A DNA stretch of 64,000 nucleotides from contig CM066738.1 of NCBI GenBank assembly GCA_033961575.1, positions 72,029,478-72,093,477 of the forward strand, given 5' to 3'. Within the stretch, counting starts at the first letter, position 1. Each line of letters begins with the position of its first letter. Shown here in pieces: positions 36,404 through 46,990 of this stretch. The position numbers and the translations under genes were made by a program. The DNA is from Aselliscus stoliczkanus (lineage: Eukaryota; Chordata; Mammalia; Chiroptera; Hipposideridae). The notes under the pieces are model-generated. The model was not told the origin of the DNA and did not search any database. It worked only from the letters and a program-made list of their open reading frames with translations.

Positions 36404-37416
36404 CTATATGGGAGTGGCCGTTCGATGCAGCAGAGCCCCTACTGGTGAGGGCCCTCCCTTCCGTGGCTTCTCGTTCAAGGCTCTCAAAACATCCCACAGA
36501 TGTGAAGCCCAGTCACACATCATGGGAGGGTGTTTGAACACCCAAAGGCCTTGTTTCAAAAGGCCATTGTAGTGTTCAATCATACCAGCTGCCCGTCCAT
36601 CCTGGAAGCTCATCGCTGCACTTCTTGCCCCATAAAATGAATGCCTCTGTCACTCTCAATGACATGGGGTACCTGGAGAAGGCACATAGCCATGTAAGAG
36701 CAGCTCCAGCATGCCACTTATCTGCTGCCACAACATAGCCAAGCAAACAACTCCATAGCCATATCTACATCTGTGAAGGCATAAGTGGCTTTTCTGGCTT
36801 TAGGCAGGGGACCTACATAGTCCACTTGCCAGCGAGTGAAGGGCACCCTCCCTTGCGTAAGTTGCTGTGTCTCCCGGGGGAGATCCCTCCACTGGGGACT
36901 GTCTTGAGCACAAACGACATAGTCGTGGTAGGCATCTGCTGTCTCTTGCCACTTTAAAGGCAGGCCCCAGCATCTGTTTACCTGCCACATGGTTCTGTTA
37001 TCAGCATATTGCAACTTTCTATGCAACCAATAGGCCACATCAGTAGAGAGCACCCGTTCTAACCACCAGACCCACGCCAAGGCTTTATCATTGCCTGGGG
37101 ACATTAGGGGGGAGTGCCCCATGACATGTATCAGGGTCACCTCCTTTCCTTGCCCTAAGTCCCTGAGGTCTTGCCACATGGCCTGACCCCACAGCGGACG
37201 GTGTCCTACTAGCCAGTTTTAATGCTTCCAGGTGGGGAGCCATAACGTCAGGCCCTGAAACACGGCCCAGCTATCTGTACAAATGACCAGAGGCCCAGGC
37301 CAGTGGTTGATTATCATCCATACAGCTCGAAGCTCGGCCCACTGGCTACTGTGGCCCACCCCAATATCAAACCAAATGGTATATATTTTGGGTTTGACTC
37401 CAATAGCCATCCTCAT
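36404..37416 (-). pseudogene. pol: Retroviral pol remnant: RNase H end and integrase
   Basis: The open piece 37219-37416 reads as RNase H (SSQWAELRAVW, ICTDSWAVFQGL). The piece 36718-37179 covers the RNase H tail, the integrase zinc-binding region and the core start with WQVDYVGPLPKARK. The piece 36404-36613 resembles the integrase core/C-terminal part (DGRAAGMIEHYNGLLKQGL). Stops and frameshifts separate the pieces and part of the core is lost. Integration activity is not possible. Confidence 0.85.
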
Positions 37417-37535
37417 GGTGGCAGTCCCCTGCAGGAGCTGTCAGTATAGCAGGCATCTTCAGGTACTGGGGGCTGTCCTTCTTTGTAGGGCAAGGGCTCC
37501 AAGCCCTCCCCAGTGGGCAGAGTGCACGTTGCAGC

Positions 37536-38740
37536 CTAAGCTACAAGCTCAATAGGCCGCAGGATCTGTTGCAGCTCTGAACTCAAAGGACTTGAACTGA
37601 GGGTGCTATGTTGCTCCAGGTAGGCACCCCACTTGGCAAGAGTAGTGGTCTGTGCCACTCCTCGTTTGGGTCCTTGGGTCCATGTGCATACCCAACCTTG
37701 GATGGGATAAGTTGTGCAAACCAACACCTTTGCCGATCCTGTGATAGCTTCTGTAGCCACCAACGCTGCATACACAGCAGCCAATTGCTTCTCAATCAGA
37801 GAGTAGTGGACTTCCACTCCTTTCCACAGTTGGGACCAAAATTCCACTAGTGACCAGAGACATTCCTGTTGTTGCCAGAGGCCCCAACCGTACACCTCTT
37901 GGGTTACATGAACATCAAGTTCAAATGGGCGACCAGGATCTACCACTTGTAGAGCCTGTGTCTGCTGTATTGCCCACTTTGCAGCAACAAATACTTGGTC
38001 TACAGCCTCTGTCTATTCCCATGAGGCACCCTTCCTCACCGTGGAATACAAGGGCCTTGCCACCTGTGCTAAATGGGGTACAAATACCCACCAATACACC
38101 AGCAAGCCCAAATATGCTTGTTGGGAGACTTTGGTCGGCCAGGGAAATGCCTGTATTTTGTCAAAAAAAGCTTCAGGTAGAACCTTTGTCTTACCTGACC
38201 ACACAACACCCAAAAACTTGACAGACAAGCCAGGGCCCTGGACCTTTTTCTCATTCATTGCCCAGCCACATGAGTTCAGATGGTGGAGAAGAGAGGGAGC
38301 TGCTCACTTTAAATCTGAAAGAGAATCAGAAGTTAGTAAAACATCATCAAAATAATGGAACAGGGCCACAGAGGATGTGTGATCTTGTTGTGCCAAATCC
38401 TGGGCTATAAGCCCATGGCAAACAGTAGGGCTACGTAAGTCGTCCTGTGGGAGGACTTGGAAGGTCCACTGACACCCATCCCACATTAAAGCAAACTGCC
38501 CTTGGCTCTCAGGCACAATGTCAGTGGAGAAGAAGGCAATCACCAGGTCCACATAGTGGTACTTTCCCTGGCAAACAGTCGAACAGTCCATCAAATCATG
38601 GATTGAAGGCACTGCAGCATGTGGAGGCAGTGTCACCTTGTTCAATTCCCTATAGTCCACAATTATTTGCCAGGTCCCATCTGGCTTCTTCACTGGCCAG
38701 ACCAGGGAATTGAATGGACTGTGCATTGGCTTCACAATGT
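37536..38740 (-). pseudogene. pol: Retroviral pol remnant: reverse transcriptase
   Basis: The open piece 38304-38735 shows RT fingers/palm motifs: SPFNSLVWPVKKPDGTW, IVDYRELNKVT, and the catalytic box as FDDV instead of the usual Y-x-D-D. The LPQG motif is altered to LPQD. The piece 37536-37946 is the connection region. The RT is split by frameshifts and carries changed key motifs, so it is inactive. Confidence 0.88.
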
Positions 38741-38884
38741 GTGTCTTCTCCAGTTCTAATACTGTACAGCCAATCTCCTCATGTCCTCCCAGCAGGCGGT
38801 ACTGTCACACTGTAACAACGTGCAGGGGCTACGCCAACAGTTGAGGGGGCTGTGAACATGCCCGCGTATCACCGCCTTCACCAC

Positions 38885-39247
38885 CTAAACCCAAAGTTGG
38901 AACTCTCCACCCAAGGTCTGTAAGCTGAAGCCATGTAACACGTCCACCCCTAGAATATACTCTGGTATAAGGGAGGCATACACCGTGTAGGTACGAGAGA
39001 GCAGTCTACCTATACCCAGCAATAAGGAGCTTTCACCTTCACAGTCTTCCCCCATAGCCATCAATGCAGATTGCTGGTCTGGGGAACTGTTCTGGGTTAC
39101 CGTAAATAAGGCTGCAGTCCATGCAGGTGTTAACCAGAACCAGGACTCTTTGTACATTAGAAGGGGACCAATGTATGGACAGTTCCACATGGGGCCTCTG
39201 TTCCCCGCTCCTCCCCTCCGACCGGGTTCCTTGGCCTCCCTAGTCAA
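38885..39247 (-). pseudogene. pro: Retroviral protease remnant
   Basis: About 120 codons between gag and RT end in PEYILGVDVLHGF, a typical retroviral protease C-terminal motif. The expected active-site Asp-Thr/Ser-Gly is not visible, so the enzyme would be dead. Confidence 0.7.
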
Positions 39248-39289
39248 ACTGGAAGGAGCTAGCCTGGGGTGTGTGTGTGAATTCTTGGA

Positions 39290-40560
39290 GGGCCACAGGC
39301 TGCGCCTTCCTGGGCTTCCCCTTGGGGCTTTGCTGGAATTGCTGCCCCTGACAATACTGTTTCCAGAGCTCCAACAAGACCACTTGGGTTGTTGGTCTAT
39401 TTTTTCTTGATCGACCCCTGCCGCTATGAGGTCATTTCACATTTGCATGTGCGTTATCTTTTGGGGCTCTCAGTTTTGCCTCCGCACCTCCGCTTTGGGT
39501 TTCTCGGTCATGATCTGGTGGACCTCACGTCTAACTTCCCGTCTCCAGCTTTCAACATCTCCCAGTGTTGCCATGGCGGTAGTAACTTCATAGATCTGCC
39601 GTCCCACATAGGGCACAAGAATGGCAACCAAGGAGCCAAAGGCACTCTCGCGGGGACAGTATCCAAGACCAGATCTCTCATGCTGGCCATAAACCACTCA
39701 TCATCCCGTTCCCGCGTATTGAGATCAAACATAGCATGCTTCATGCTTCTTTCATGGATGATTTGCACAAGTTCAGTGATTTGCACGACTACCATTTGCT
39801 AATAGTCTCTGGCAGCTCACCTGCATCATTCCACACTGTGTGTACTGCAGCAGTGATCCACTCCATCAAAGAATGGTTACCCTGGCCTTGGGCCAGCCGG
39901 CGGCTGTTCTGCAACTGCTGCCTCAGGGACAGATGCACCCTTATTGAGGTTAGCTTTTCTATTTCGCCTGCCAAGCAGATGATGCTATCTGCCACCTTGT
40001 CCCACAAACGCAGCAACTAAGCCCGGATTGGCTCCCCCAGGGCGCTGCAGGCACAGCTTCCCCAATTCTGGTAACTCAGTGGGAGAATAGGGAGTGTAGG
40101 TTGTGAACTCAGTCACCGCTGGGTTGCAGGCAGCAACTCCCCCTGGACCCAAAGGCTGTTCATGTTTTACCTTCTGGTACACGATGGGTTGGGCCTGGGG
40201 GGGAGGAGCGGCATCGCCCTCACCGGGGTCTTCTGCTGAGGACTCCAGAGAGGCCTCGGCCTCAAACCCTGTCCCACAGAGCTCCTCCTCTAGCTGGAGG
40301 GGCCAAGCCTCTAGGGCTTCCTCCTGGGACTGCAAGTCCCTCCCTCTGGCTGCTTTGGTGAGCACCTCCTCCTCAGTGCAGCGCAGAGCAGTGAGGAAAA
40401 CCTGTTCCCTTAAAGCCTGCAGGCCTTTCTCTATGCTGGCTGGAGAACTCTCCAGGTCTTCCCACCCCTCCATGGGGCGCCAGCTCATGAGACCAATGGC
40501 CACTGGGTACCACACGCTGTGTGGTGTCCACATATCCTTCTGCCCAGGGGCGGGCAACTC
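39290..40560 (-). pseudogene. gag: Retroviral gag remnant
   Basis: Several antisense open pieces (39470-39697, 39508-39795, 39789-40016 and the 3' part of 39985-40683) look like Gag. There is a proline-rich spacer with YTPYSPTELPELGKL and a capsid-like part with SLMEWITAAVHTVWNDAGE. The latter ends in a charged tail (MTEKPKAEVRRQN). Frame shifts break it. No clear CCHC zinc knuckle was seen. Position next to the 5' LTR supports the call. Confidence 0.75.
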
Positions 40561-40595
40561 CCTTACCTGACCAGGACCTTGCTGGCTGCGCCAAG

Positions 40596-40916
40596 TGTCA
40601 GACAGGGGGATGGTTCCCGTGTAAGGTACCCATGCTTCTGGGAGCTGGAAGAAGATGCGTGGAGCTGTAGGCAGAGTAGACATGCTTTATTCACTGGTTC
40701 TCTAGGTACCGACCGCCTGGTAAAATGGCCTGGCTTTATACTGTGTGAGGATAAGGTGGCACACAGCCAAAGTGCTTACATAAGGCACATAAACATAAAC
40801 ATCATCGAGATGGATAGCTCGTGCGCTACATTCCATTGACTGTAACCTGCAAGTCGCTACTGCAGTTCCACCGGATGGCCAGGTGATGGAGCCTGATCAA
40901 CTCTTTCTTCCCTACA
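40596..40916 (-). repeat. Provirus 5' LTR
   Basis: 321-bp LTR, TGTAGGGAAGAAAG...CTGACA on the - strand, with AATAAAGCATG as poly(A) signal. It aligns with the interrupted 3' LTR. The primer-binding site should follow at TTGGCGCAGCCAGCAAGG (about 40577-40594); I cannot assign its tRNA. Confidence 0.88.
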
Positions 40917-41363
40917 GCTATGTGGAAAGCCAGTCAGGAGAAGGTCATTAGAGGAAGTGGGGAGACCAGCTAAGAGAATACCTACACACCAACGAGTTCA
41001 GTTACTTAAAACATTTTGTGGGGATTTCAAGCTGAACGTCTGTCTGATGGACAAAAGCTAGACTTCATTCACAGGCAGGTTCAAGTTGCTATGTTTAAGG
41101 AGACAACTCTTAGTTATCAAAATACCTTAAGGCCATGTGCATTACTTATTATCCCCCTTTTTAGACTTTTAGTGAAATTGTCAAAATGGCTGTTTTCTCC
41201 AGGAAATGCTAGGTGTGACTGCAAATGCACAGGTAACTGATTAGTTCACACCTTAGTGCCAGAGAGCAGGAAGGGAGACCTTGCATTTCTGATCTACTCA
41301 TTTCACATGTTTCCCTTCATGATTAAATTTAAACTATTTGCTACTTAACATTATTCCTAACAG

Positions 41364-41450
41364 ATGCTGCGAATGAAGCTGTTTGAATCGACGCTCAAGG
41401 TGGAGTCTGCCACTACGTGTAATGTATTAATGAACTTCATGCTAACATAA
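41364..41450 (+). other. CABYR: CABYR exon 6 (3' UTR)
   Basis: It follows a TTATTCCTAACAG acceptor. The sequence ATGCTGCGAATGAAGC resembles the terminal CABYR UTR exon as I remember it. A variant poly(A) hexamer AATGAA lies at 41429-41434, so the end is placed near 41450. It is non-coding because the stop is in exon 5. Confidence 0.6.
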
Positions 41451-41859
41451 AACCTTGTATTGTTGTTTATTTTGTAATTTAGGAGGTATGTAAACAACCA
41501 AACACAAAAAGCCTTTAAATCGTTTCAGATTCCTGATACTAGCATTTTCCAGCCCTTGTACACACTGTAAAAAAACCATTCCCACTCTAGCTTTTCTCGC
41601 CAGGTATTTCCTCTTGACAATTCTATATGTGGCATTCACACCCAATGAAGAGCAGCACCTTGTTATAATGCTGTATGCATTTTCCCAGAGATACTTAGTA
41701 ATGCCAACTGCCTACTTACCACTGTGCAGGCCAGGCAGCTGGTATCTCTTTGGCCCTAGGGACTGTGGCACCACAAGTTCTTTGTAAGGACAGTCTTGAT
41801 AATTTAGGATAGCATGAGTGGCAACTTTAGTACTTTTGAAAGTTTAAAAGAAATCACAC

Positions 41860-43002
41860 TTTTTTTCAACATTCTAAAGCCTTTATTTAGCATCAGGTAG
41901 ATTATTTCATTATAACACTTGTGAACTTCAAGACAGCAATTAAAATAATTTACTGGCAGCTACCTAAGGCCCCTGGGAGCAATATCTGAGGCTGGGATTG
42001 GGTGGATAAATATAAGATTAATGTACCCCAATTAAAGGGGCAAAGCTACTGTACAGTAGGTCTCCATACATACTCTAAGTACATCGGTGCTTTGCAAACT
42101 TGAAATGCATAAGACCTCCTGTTATATAGTTTGATATTTATAATACATAAGTGCAACTTAATTTCTCTGGTGGCACTTGCCACTGGAAGTTGAAGCATTT
42201 AAAAAGGTTTGTCATTAATGGTGATGGTGATTCAAATCTATTTCTAGTGCATTTTTGTGTATTGCTAGGTTTTCATACATATTTTCAATTCAAACGTACA
42301 ATTAAACACCTCTTAAATTCTAATGACACTGATTACAGAACTGTAAAATTCAATTCAGAGCACTAAAATAAACTGAAAAGGTATATCATTTGCTTAATTC
42401 TTTAGAATTTGCAAATCAGGAATATCTGTTCTGAATATTCAGGCATTTTTTTCCTTTTGGAGGTGGGAAGGGGTAAAATTGAGAGGATTAGTTAGAAGAC
42501 AAGCTATCTTATGGATGTAGACTTTACAAAATGACATAACCTTCTCTGCATTTGAGCACATAAACATTGTATAGGAGAATTCTAAACATTTCAAAGTTAC
42601 ATCTAAATCATTCAAGCCTGACAGCATAAAATATTCAAAATAACTTGATTTGGTGTTACTATATAATTTCATAAAGCTAAAGTTACATTTAGGTATAAAC
42701 CCCTTCAGTAAATATGGCAGCAGCAACCATAGAAAGCATACTCTCCAGTTCTCCAGCGGTTTCTCTTACCTCTCTATAAAATAGTATTCCAAATAACTAT
42801 TTGGATAGCAAAATTACCCATTTTCCATAAGACTCATCACCAGTACCACCTTGTTCCCTACTTCTGTTTGGTGAAATGCAAGTTATCAATGGGTTATTTT
42901 TTTTCTTCTTTTAGAAGAGGAGTAGAAACCAATAACAAAAAATTTAAAAACATGTTTAAAACTTATTTGTAGATTAGCCAAATGCCCTGACTTGTCTTCA
43001 TT
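41860..43002 (-). other. OSBPL1A: OSBPL1A 3' UTR
   Basis: Non-coding DNA after the OSBPL1A coding end on the - strand. TTTATT at 41882-41887 is an antisense AATAAA and probably sets the transcript end about 430 bp from the convergent CABYR end. Another antisense AATAAA lies at 41466-41471. Confidence 0.65.
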
Positions 43003-43105
43003 TTAATAAATGTCAGGCAAGTTAAAGTAGTTTCTGTCTCAGTAGCTGCCCAAGTAAAGCCAGTCCTGTGCTCCGTTGAAGGGATTAGGACCTTGATGGA
43101 ACCAC
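43003..43105 (-). CDS. OSBPL1A: OSBPL1A last coding exon, with premature stop
   Basis: OSBPL1A encodes ORP1, an oxysterol-binding-protein-related sterol/phosphoinositide binder; the long form acts on late endosomes. On the - strand the exon begins after a CTTCAAACAG acceptor at 43105. It reads WFHQGPNPFNGAQDWLYLGS, then Tyr, then TGA (43039-43041), then DRNYFNLPDIY and the normal TAA (43003-43005). The conserved ORP C-terminus has Trp (TGG) at the TGA. The stop removes 12 residues if real. The reading frame is otherwise clean. It is tail-to-tail with CABYR, as in human. Confidence 0.88.
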
Positions 43106-43900
43106 CTGTTTGAAGAGAAAGGACAAGATTTACGGGGAACACTTTAAAATCACAGGGTAACTGCTGCTTCACTAATTTGCAGTATTTCACTACTAAAAGC
43201 AATTCACTCTGAGTTTGGGATTTCCAAAGTGTGAAGAATCAACCATTTTACTTTTTAGAGAGCACATATGTAACATACTGTTCCAAACTGTGTAATGATA
43301 CCACACACAAGGTCAATGGATTTTCTTTGAAAGTGTGTTTTATTCAAAGTATTTAGGATACAAAAATACAATTAAGATGTGGGTGTTTGCTGATTAATAG
43401 GGGAGTTAAGCTACATAAATAGTGATAAAATGTAATATGGTAAGCACTCTAAGACAAGCATAGTTATAGGAAATAAGAGAAGATAATAGATAACATCTAT
43501 CAGAAGGATTAAAGTATTATTTGAACTGAGTCTTGAAGAATGGTGGAATTGTGCTGGTAGATATGGGCATGAGAATTCTAGGGAAGAGAAATTCCCAAGC
43601 CTGAGTCTGAAAGCAGAACGCATAAGTTCACTGACAAATGTGGGGCTAAATTTGATCAGTGAGGAAATGTATGAAGGACAGTAATGAAAATGAATGAAAA
43701 GTTAAGTCACAACTAGATCATGAGAATCTTGAACACCATACAAGAATTTGGAAATTTTGATAATGGTAGGAAACAACTGAAACAGAATATGACCATGATA
43801 GTCATTTACAAAGATTACTCTGGTGAAATGGACTGGAAGGACATAAGAGGTTGGGAGACCTGTTATGAAGTTACATCAAGAGTCAGATGGGACTTCCGGG

Positions 43901-43910
43901 AAAATGGCGG
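43901..43910 (+). promoter_or_regulatory. YY1 site of L1 5' UTR
   Basis: AAAATGGCGG at the L1 5' edge matches the YY1 motif that sets accurate L1 transcription initiation in other mammals. Activity is inferred. Confidence 0.55.
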
Positions 43911-44918
43911 AATAGACAGACACTGTGCTAACTGCCTCCCAGGATCACACCAAAATTACAAACAAATTATACAGCATTCAACCCTGGAGGTCCCCAGAAC
44001 ACTAGATGAACAGAACCACAGGGCAAAGAACTTAAAGAGGAGGCCACGTCAGGTCTGGTAGGACGGACGGATATGAGAGAGGGCAAACCCCATGAGGGAA
44101 GCCCAGCTGTGGTGAGGCTTCTCCGGTTGGAGGAGAGACCCTCCGGCCACACACCAGGCTCACCAGCCCAGAGTTCCTTTGCCGGGAAGAGGAGTTCCAA
44201 GATAGCTGGCAGTAAATAAGTGAGGACTCTCTTTGTGCAGCTCGGTGAGGCTAAGAGCGGCTAGAAAATCAGTGGGACCAGCTCACGGGCTTGCTCGCCG
44301 GTGAGCACTTACCTGGTTCCTGGTGGAAGGAGTAGCTGTGTGAGCCGGACCCAGGAGCCTGTGGGGTCGGACTGAACTGAGCAACTTTGGTGCAAAGGCT
44401 GGAGGTCGTCAGACTATTGTTCCTCTGGTGTGGAGCCTGCACGCGAGTAGTGTAGGGAGGGTGCCATTTTGTCAGGGTTGGGCCCTCCCAACGGAGGATC
44501 AGGTCCAAGACCTCATTGGTCTGGTGAAATTGGCGCAGAAGTGCTTGTGTGCGTGTGCGCACGCATGCGGCCTTGGATCCCAACCCTCCACCCAGCTTAT
44601 ACTGCATTGCCAGGGAAATGCTGGGCGAGTGCCTTCCGGCTCCAACAGGCTGCTCACTGAGACGCAGGAGTGCACAAGCCGCCTTGGTCCCCGCTCTCCA
44701 CACTCTGCTTGCAGAGTTGCCAGGCTGGTGATTGGTTGTCAGGCTGCTCGGCCTGATCTGCGAGCGGCTGATTGGGACAGGCTGAGACTGGGAGTTTTCC
44801 TGGGAGTGTTGGGCCGTAAGCTGTGTGCCTGCGTGATCCAGCCAGGGCTCTCCTGGTGATCTATCTAATACATCAAAGCAATCCCAGAGCGACAGCCAGA
44901 ATAGGGAAACAAAGAAAC

Positions 44919-45767
44919 ATGTCACAAGTAAAAGATCAGAAGAAACCTCTAGAAATGGAACCAAATGAAGCAGAGGGATCCAACCTTTCAGAGACAGAGT
45001 TTAGAACACTGATGATAAGAATGTTTAACAACCTTAGTGAGGACATAAGGAAGCATAGAGAAATCATAAAAAACAACCTCTTAGAACTAAAGAATACAAT
45101 AACTGAAATGAAGAACACACTCGAAGGAATCACCAGTAGAGTAGATGAAGCAGAGGAGCGGATCAGCGATTTGGAAGACAAAAATAACAGAAATCACCTA
45201 GTTGGAACAACAAAAGACCAAAGAATAAAAAACAATGAAAATAGTTTAAGAGCCCTATGGGACAAGGTGAAACGCAAGCACTCTCGAATCATAGAAACAC
45301 CAGAAGGAGAAGAGAAGAAGCAAGGGGTCGAGAATGTATTTGAAAAAATAATGACTGAAAACTTCCCTACCCTGGTGAAGGAAATCAACATACATGCCCA
45401 GGAAGTGCAGAGAGTTCCAAACAAGCTGAACCCAGTTCCACACCAAGACACATCAGTGAAAATGGCAAAGTTTAAAGACAGAGACAGAATCCTAGAGGCA
45501 GCAAGAGAAAGACAGCAGGTTACATACAAAGTAACTCCTGTTAGACTAACAGCTGACTTGTCTACAGAATCTCTGCAGGTCAGAAGGGAGTGGCAGGAGA
45601 TATTCAAAGTGACACAAAATAAAGGCCTACAACCAAGATTGCTCTACCCTGCACAGCTATCACTTAAAATTGAAGGAGAAATAAAGAGCTTCTCAGAAAA
45701 GAACAAGCATACGGAGTTCATTACCACCAAGCTAGCATTGCAAGAAATGTTAAAAGGGCTTTTTTAA
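44919..45767 (+). CDS. L1 ORF1p, open 282-residue frame
   Basis: ORF1p is the RNA-binding trimeric chaperone of L1 particles. The ATG at 44919 gives MSQVKDQKKPLEMEPNEAEG; an upstream in-frame ATG at 44823 lies in the 5' UTR. Residues about 35-100 are a coiled coil (LKNTITEMKNTLEGITSRV, AEERISDLED). The RRM and C-terminal domain follow, with the RQQVTYKVTPVRLTADLS block and the ending EFITTKLALQEMLKGLF. Length is slightly below the usual 300-340 residues. The frame has no stop. The partner ORF2 downstream is ruined, so any activity would need ORF2p from elsewhere. Confidence 0.92.
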   Translation: MSQVKDQKKPLEMEPNEAEGSNLSETEFRTLMIRMFNNLSEDIRKHREIIKNNLLELKNTITEMKNTLEGITSRVDEAEERISDLEDKNNRNHLVGTTKDQRIKNNENSLRALWDKVKRKHSRIIETPEGEEKKQGVENVFEKIMTENFPTLVKEINIHAQEVQRVPNKLNPVPHQDTSVKMAKFKDRDRILEAARERQQVTYKVTPVRLTADLSTESLQVRREWQEIFKVTQNKGLQPRLLYPAQLSLKIEGEIKSFSEKNKHTEFITTKLALQEMLKGLF

Positions 45768-45809
45768 ACAAAAGAAAAGGGTAAACAAGCTAACCCAGGA
45801 AGACCAGGA

Positions 45810-46560
45810 ATACAAAACAAAATGGCAATCCATATGTACCTCAATAATCATTTTATAAGCATCTTTTTTGTTTGTTTGTTTTTGTTTTTTGTTTTGTTTT
45901 TTGGAGGGCAGTATCACTGGCCCTCCTATGTGGGACCGAACCGGGGCTGCTGGCTTCCCAAGCCAGCACTTAACCACCGCGCCACTCGGCCGGCCCTTCA
46001 ATAATCATTTTAAATGTGAATGGGCTAAATACTCCAATCAAAAGAGAGAGTGGCTGAGTGGATTAGAAAATAGGACACATGTATGTGCTGTTTACAGATG
46101 GAATAAAGTATTTCATGCAAATGGATATGAGAAAAATTTTTCCAATATTTATTTTGGGAGTACAAATATTTATTTTGGACAAAATAGACTTTAAAATGAC
46201 TACAATGAAAGACAAAGAAGGGCACGATAATCCTAATAACCCTAATAAACATCTATGCACCCAACATAGGAACTCCTAATTACATATAACAGATTTTGAC
46301 AGACATAAAGACAGAGATCAGCAGTAACACTATCATAGTAGAGGACTTCAACACCCCATTGTCACCAATGGACAGACCCTTTAGACAGAAAATCAACATA
46401 GAAAGAGGTGCCTTAAATGACACTTTAGACCAGCTGGACTTCATTGATATTTTTCGAGCATTTCACCCTGAAAAAACAGAATATACATTCTTCTCAAGTA
46501 CAGTGGGACATTTTCCAAGATAGACCACGTTAGGCCACAAAACAAGTCTCAGTAAATTTA
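45810..46560 (+). pseudogene. L1 ORF2 endonuclease remnant
   Basis: After ORF1 the endonuclease part of ORF2 is recognisable: CTCCAATCAAAAGAGAGAG, then at 46296-46523 VEDFNTPLSPMDRPFRQKIN and DIFRAFHPEKTEYTFFSS. Stops, deletions and a SINE (45856-45997) destroy the frame. The conserved GDFN motif reads EDFN. Sequence then jumps to the 3' UTR. Confidence 0.85.
45856..45997 (-). mobile_element. Short-variant SINE nested in L1
   Basis: Reversed GCCACTCGGCCGGCCC head with a T-rich tail. An exact 15-bp duplication, TCAATAATCATTTTA, lies at 45841-45855 and 45998-46012. Confidence 0.95.
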
Positions 46561-46589
46561 AGAAGATTGAACTCATCTCAAGCAGATAT

Positions 46590-46990
46590 AAAGGAAAAAC
46601 TGATGGTTGCTGGCTGGAAGGAGTGGGGATAAGGGAGAGGGGGAAGGTTTTGGACAGCGTAGGTGGGTGACTACAATGTTGCTGCAGGGATATGGGGGGC
46701 AGTTCTGGGAATGTAATTGATAATGTTGTGAAGAGACTATTATGTTAAGTGAAATAAGTCAGTTGGAGAAAGACAAGTACCATATGCTCTCACTTATATG
46801 TGGAATCTGAAAATATGAATGAACGATCAAAGAAAACAGACTCATAGATATAGAGGAAAAACTGAGGGTTGCTAGTTGGGAGCGGGGTGGAAATAAGGGG
46901 GAAAGGGAAGGATGAGACAACATAAATAGACAACTACAATATTGCCACAGGGATATGAAACACAGTTCGGGGAATATAATAATGTTGTAA
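46590..46990 (+). repeat. Duplicated L1 3' UTR segment
   Basis: About 145 bp (46590-46735: GGAAAAACTGATGGTTGCTG ... GGGAATGTAATTGATAATG) recurs diverged at 46855-46990 (GGAAAAACTGAGGGTTGCTA ... GGGGAATATAATAATG). Confidence 0.75.

Larger units (their letters stand above)
33236..40920 (-). mobile_element. Antisense class I (gammaretrovirus-like) endogenous provirus
   Basis: LTR, gag, pro, pol, env, LTR run on the - strand. Both LTRs have TGTAGGG...CTGACA-type ends. The 4-bp duplication GCTA (33236-33239 and 40917-40920) marks insertion, as expected for class I elements. All genes carry stops and frameshifts, so it is an inactive fossil. A later LTR sits inside its 3' LTR. It lies antisense in a CABYR intron. 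Confidence 0.92.
31756..41363 (+). other. CABYR: CABYR intron 5, filled by retroviral DNA
   Basis: Intron within the 3' UTR. It contains an (ATTGA)n run near 31832-31858, a probable solo LTR at 32091-32614, an L2-like scrap near 32880-32990 and the antisense provirus 33236-40920. The remaining flanks show nothing recognisable. Confidence 0.65.

Noticed and set aside
35952..36572. 206-codon open frame on the + strand
   Set aside because: It lies wholly antisense to the env and integrase remains of the provirus; the - strand frames carry the recognisable motifs.
40103..40570. 155-codon open frame on the + strand
   Set aside because: Antisense shadow of the GC-rich gag leader; no family resemblance.
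39985..40683. 232-codon antisense frame as a complete Gag protein
   Set aside because: Its first part reads through LTR U5 and the primer-binding region, so only the later part can be Gag.
44428..44859. 143-codon open frame in the L1 5' UTR, + strand
   Set aside because: GC-rich L1 leader with no known product; ORF1 starts downstream at 44919.
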